DNA from: Paracoccaceae bacterium
GTDB lineage: Bacteria; Pseudomonadota; Alphaproteobacteria; Rhodobacterales; Rhodobacteraceae
NCBI GenBank assembly: GCA_016937725.1
Contig: JAFGVZ010000174.1
Coordinates: 1 to 7,550, forward strand
Length of the DNA: 7,550 nucleotides
Direction of reading: 5' to 3'
Shown here: one piece after another, positions 5,821 through 7,550 of the stretch
Layout: the number at the start of each line of letters is the position of its first letter
How positions within the stretch are numbered: position 1 is the first letter of the stretch
Translations under genes and position numbers: made by a program
The notes under the pieces: model-generated
Databases searched by the model: none
What the model was told of the DNA's origin: nothing
What the model saw: the letters and a program-made list of their open reading frames with translations, nothing else

Positions 5821-5844
5821 AAGGCGTAAATACACCTTATAAGG
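5821..5844. repeat. Overlapping palindromes at the MarR ribosome-binding region
   Basis: Two symmetries overlap: an imperfect 18-bp palindrome AAGGCGTAAATACACCTT (5821-5838, arms differing at one position) and a perfect 10-bp palindrome CCTTATAAGG (5835-5844). The right arm of the second is the Shine-Dalgarno (AAGG) of the MarR gene. A flanking pair GTCAAG (5807-5812) and CTTGAC (5845-5850) is also inverted. These could be an additional operator for autoregulation, or a small RNA hairpin masking the ribosome site; no direct evidence decides. Confidence 0.4.
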
Positions 5845-5851
5845 CTTGACC

Positions 5852-6313
5852 ATGCGCGACACGCCCCGCCCCGACTTCGATCTGGATGCCTTCATGCCCT
5901 ACCTGCTGAACCAAGCGGCAGAGCATGTCAGCTTGGGCTTTGCCGCGACCTACAAGGCGGATTATGGCCTGACGCGGACGCAATGGCGGGTGATGGCCAA
6001 TCTGGGCCGCTTCGGCGCGATGAATGCAGCCGAGATTTGTCGCATCAGCCATATCGAGAAAACGCGCGTCTCTCGGGCGGTGGCACAGTTGGAAGCAGAG
6101 GGCTATCTGACCCGCGCTCGCGCCTCGGATGACCGTCGGCGCGAGGATCTGGCCCTGACAGAGGCGGGGCGCGCGGTATTCGTGGCCTTGGGCGCGCGCG
6201 GGATGGCCTATCAGGCGGATATGGCCGCGCGGATCGGGCCAGAGCGGTTCGCGGCGCTGGAGGAAGGGTTGCGCGCGCTGATTGCGGCTTATGGCACATC
6301 TGCGGATGATTGA
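5852..6313 (+). CDS. MarR-family transcriptional regulator, probable regulator of the divergent hmgA operon
   Basis: This 153-residue winged-helix DNA-binding protein has the normal MarR length. An N-terminal dimerisation helix (LDAFMPYLLNQAAEHVSLGF) precedes YGLTRTQWRVMANLGRFG (about residues 38-55). The helix-turn-helix is at about 57-83, with NAAEICRISHIEKTRVSRAV and recognition helix EKTRVSRAVAQLEAEG. The wing is ARASDDRRREDLALTEAG (about 89-106), with the usual D-x-R signature, and the C-terminal helices complete the dimer interface. The start chosen is ATG 5852, which has AAGG seven bases upstream; a TTG two codons earlier lies too close to that site. Divergence from hmgA and the palindrome in the hmgA promoter suggest a repressor relieved by a pathway aromatic such as homogentisate or a precursor; the ligand is inference. 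The next gene, hrpB, follows after 33 nt and may share its transcript. Confidence 0.93.
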   Translation: MRDTPRPDFDLDAFMPYLLNQAAEHVSLGFAATYKADYGLTRTQWRVMANLGRFGAMNAAEICRISHIEKTRVSRAVAQLEAEGYLTRARASDDRRREDLALTEAGRAVFVALGARGMAYQADMAARIGPERFAALEEGLRALIAAYGTSADD

Positions 6314-6346
6314 CCGAGGCCCAGCGGCACAGGCATAAGCGCGTCC

Positions 6347-7550
6347 ATGCGCTTGCCGATTGACGACATCCTGACAGACCTGAAAGCCGCGCTGGCCCAA
6401 CATGGCCGCGCAGTGCTGCAAGCGCCGCCGGGTGCTGGCAAGACCACGCGCGCGCCCTTGGCGCTGCTGGACCAGATTGTAGGCCGAATTGTCATGTTGG
6501 AGCCGCGCCGCATCGCGGCCCGCGCCGCTGCCGAACAGATGGCGCGCCTGCTGGGCGAAGAGGTCGGCGCAACCGTTGGCTACCGCATTCGGGGCGAGGC
6601 GGTGGTGTCGCGTGCCACCCGGATAGAGGTCGTGACCGAAGGCATCCTGACGCGGATGTTGCAATCGGACCCTGAATTGATCGGCGTGGGGGCGGTGATC
6701 TTTGATGAATTCCACGAGCGGTCGCTGAATGCCGATCTGGGCCTGGCGCTGTGTTACGAGGTGCGCGCAGCACTTCGCCCCGATCTCGCGCTTTTGGTCA
6801 TGTCGGCGACATTGGACGCTGCCCCGGTCGCGGCGCTGCTGGACGATGCCCCCATCCTGACTGCTGAAGGCCGCGCTTTCCCGGTCGAAACCCGCTGGCT
6901 GGACCGACCCCGCCGTAAGGAAGAGCGGTTTGAAAGCGCCGCCGCCGCTTTGGTGCTGGACGCGGCATCGCAGACCGAGGGTGCTATTCTGGTGTTCCTG
7001 CCCGGCGAGGGGGAAATCCGCCGCGTGGCCGCCTTGCTGGAGGGGCGTATTCCAAGGGCCACGATCCGCCCGCTTTACGGGGCTTTGCCCATGGCGGCCC
7101 AACGCGCGGCGATTGCGCCCAACGCGAGTGCCCGCAAGATTGTGCTGGCGACCGCGATCGCGGAAACCTCGCTGACCATTGAAGATGTGCGCGTCGTGGT
7201 CGATTGCGGTTTGGCGCGGCGCGCGCGGTTCGACCCCGGAGCGGGTATGTCGCGGCTTGTCACCGAACGTGTGACGCGGGCAGAGGCGACGCAACGCGCA
7301 GGCCGCGCGGGACGTGTCGCTGAAGGGGTGTGTTTCCGGATGTGGGCGCGGGCCGAAGACGGGGCGCTCTCCGCCTTTGCCCCGCCAGAGATAGAGCGCG
7401 CCGATCTTGCCGGGTGGGTTTTGGAGCTCGCGGCATGGGGCGGGGATGATCTGCGCTTCCTGGCCCCGCCACCAGAGGGCGCGCTGGCAGAGGCCCGCGC
7501 GCTTTTGGCCGATCTGGGGGCGCTCGACGGGGCGGGCCGCATTACCGCGC
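6347..7550 (+). CDS. hrpB: ATP-dependent RNA helicase HrpB (DEAH-box), 5' part
   Basis: The frame stays open to the window edge and gives 401 residues of a protein that is usually about 800. It contains the complete superfamily 2 helicase core in order: Walker A (QAPPGAGKTTRAPLAL, about 25-40), motif Ia (LEPRRIAARAAAEQMARLLG), GYRIRGE, TEGILTRMLQSDPEL, motif II with the HrpB-type DEFHERSLNADLG (120-123 is DEFH), SAT (153-155), motif IV region ILVFLPGEGEIRRV, motif V KIVLATAIAETSLTIEDV, and motif VI QRAGRAGR (316-323). The start of the C-terminal helicase-associated region follows. The role of HrpB in bacteria is poorly defined (RNA metabolism). The ATG at 6347 is the first plausible start (MRLPIDDILTDLKAAL) but has only a distant AGG upstream. 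It is a housekeeping neighbour with no evident link to aromatic catabolism. No frameshift or stop is seen. Confidence 0.95.
   Translation, partial: MRLPIDDILTDLKAALAQHGRAVLQAPPGAGKTTRAPLALLDQIVGRIVMLEPRRIAARAAAEQMARLLGEEVGATVGYRIRGEAVVSRATRIEVVTEGILTRMLQSDPELIGVGAVIFDEFHERSLNADLGLALCYEVRAALRPDLALLVMSATLDAAPVAALLDDAPILTAEGRAFPVETRWLDRPRRKEERFESAAAALVLDAASQTEGAILVFLPGEGEIRRVAALLEGRIPRATIRPLYGALPMAAQRAAIAPNASARKIVLATAIAETSLTIEDVRVVVDCGLARRARFDPGAGMSRLVTERVTRAEATQRAGRAGRVAEGVCFRMWARAEDGALSAFAPPEIERADLAGWVLELAAWGGDDLRFLAPPPEGALAEARALLADLGALDGAGRITA

Noticed and set aside
5846..5851. TTG at 5846 as the MarR start
   Set aside because: It lies two codons before the ATG and only one base after the AAGG ribosome site, too close for initiation; ATG 5852 has proper spacing.
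5837..7294. A 485-codon minus-strand open frame opposite the MarR gene and hrpB
   Set aside because: Its translation is low-complexity, rich in Arg, Gln and His, and matches no family, whereas the plus strand encodes clear MarR and HrpB motifs across the same DNA. It is an antisense shadow caused by high GC.
1..7550. CRISPR arrays, tRNA or rRNA genes, insertion sequences, phage or defence genes
   Set aside because: No spaced direct repeats, RNA-gene-like segments, transposase motifs or terminal inverted repeats were seen. Coding density is accounted for by catabolic and housekeeping genes.

Overview
The window is GC-rich, gene-dense DNA that reads like the chromosome of an alphaproteobacterium, most likely a member of the Rhodobacterales (Rhodobacteraceae/Paracoccaceae). 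This rests on protein style, the compact operon, and an intergenic GC hairpin followed by a T-tract of a kind I associate with that group. The genus cannot be fixed from the sequence.

Layout. About 75% of the window is one leftward (minus-strand) operon for catabolism of aromatic compounds through homogentisate. In transcription order it contains: homogentisate 1,2-dioxygenase (hmgA, 5755-4400); fumarylacetoacetase (4395-3130); a metallo-beta-lactamase-fold protein with an altered metal site (3056-2106); a 67-residue two-helix membrane protein (2109-1906); an FAD-dependent aromatic-ring hydroxylase of the MhpA/PheA type (1909-272); and a 71-residue DUF2783 protein (279-64). The last four genes are joined by ATGA or 8-nt overlaps, so they are probably translationally coupled. 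A possible further minus-strand reading frame begins at the left edge. To the right, transcribed divergently, lie a MarR-family regulator (5852-6313) and then the 5' half of the DEAH-box helicase gene hrpB (6347 to the window end).

How the genes work together. HmgA opens the ring of homogentisate, and fumarylacetoacetase splits fumarylacetoacetate into fumarate and acetoacetate. The hydroxylase plus the DUF2783 protein look like a two-component ring hydroxylase that could supply homogentisate, for example from 3-hydroxyphenylacetate as in the MhaA/MhaB system of Pseudomonas putida. That substrate is an inference. The intermediate enzyme, maleylacetoacetate isomerase, is not in the window. The MarR regulator shares a 96-bp intergenic region with hmgA. 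A perfect 6-2-6 inverted repeat lies inside the 17-bp spacer of a good sigma70-like hmgA promoter, which suggests repression of the operon and probably autoregulation.

The pathway core is conventional. The parts least explained by known biochemistry are the metallo-beta-lactamase-fold protein that has lost all Zn2-site ligands, the small membrane protein embedded in the operon, and the DUF2783 partner.
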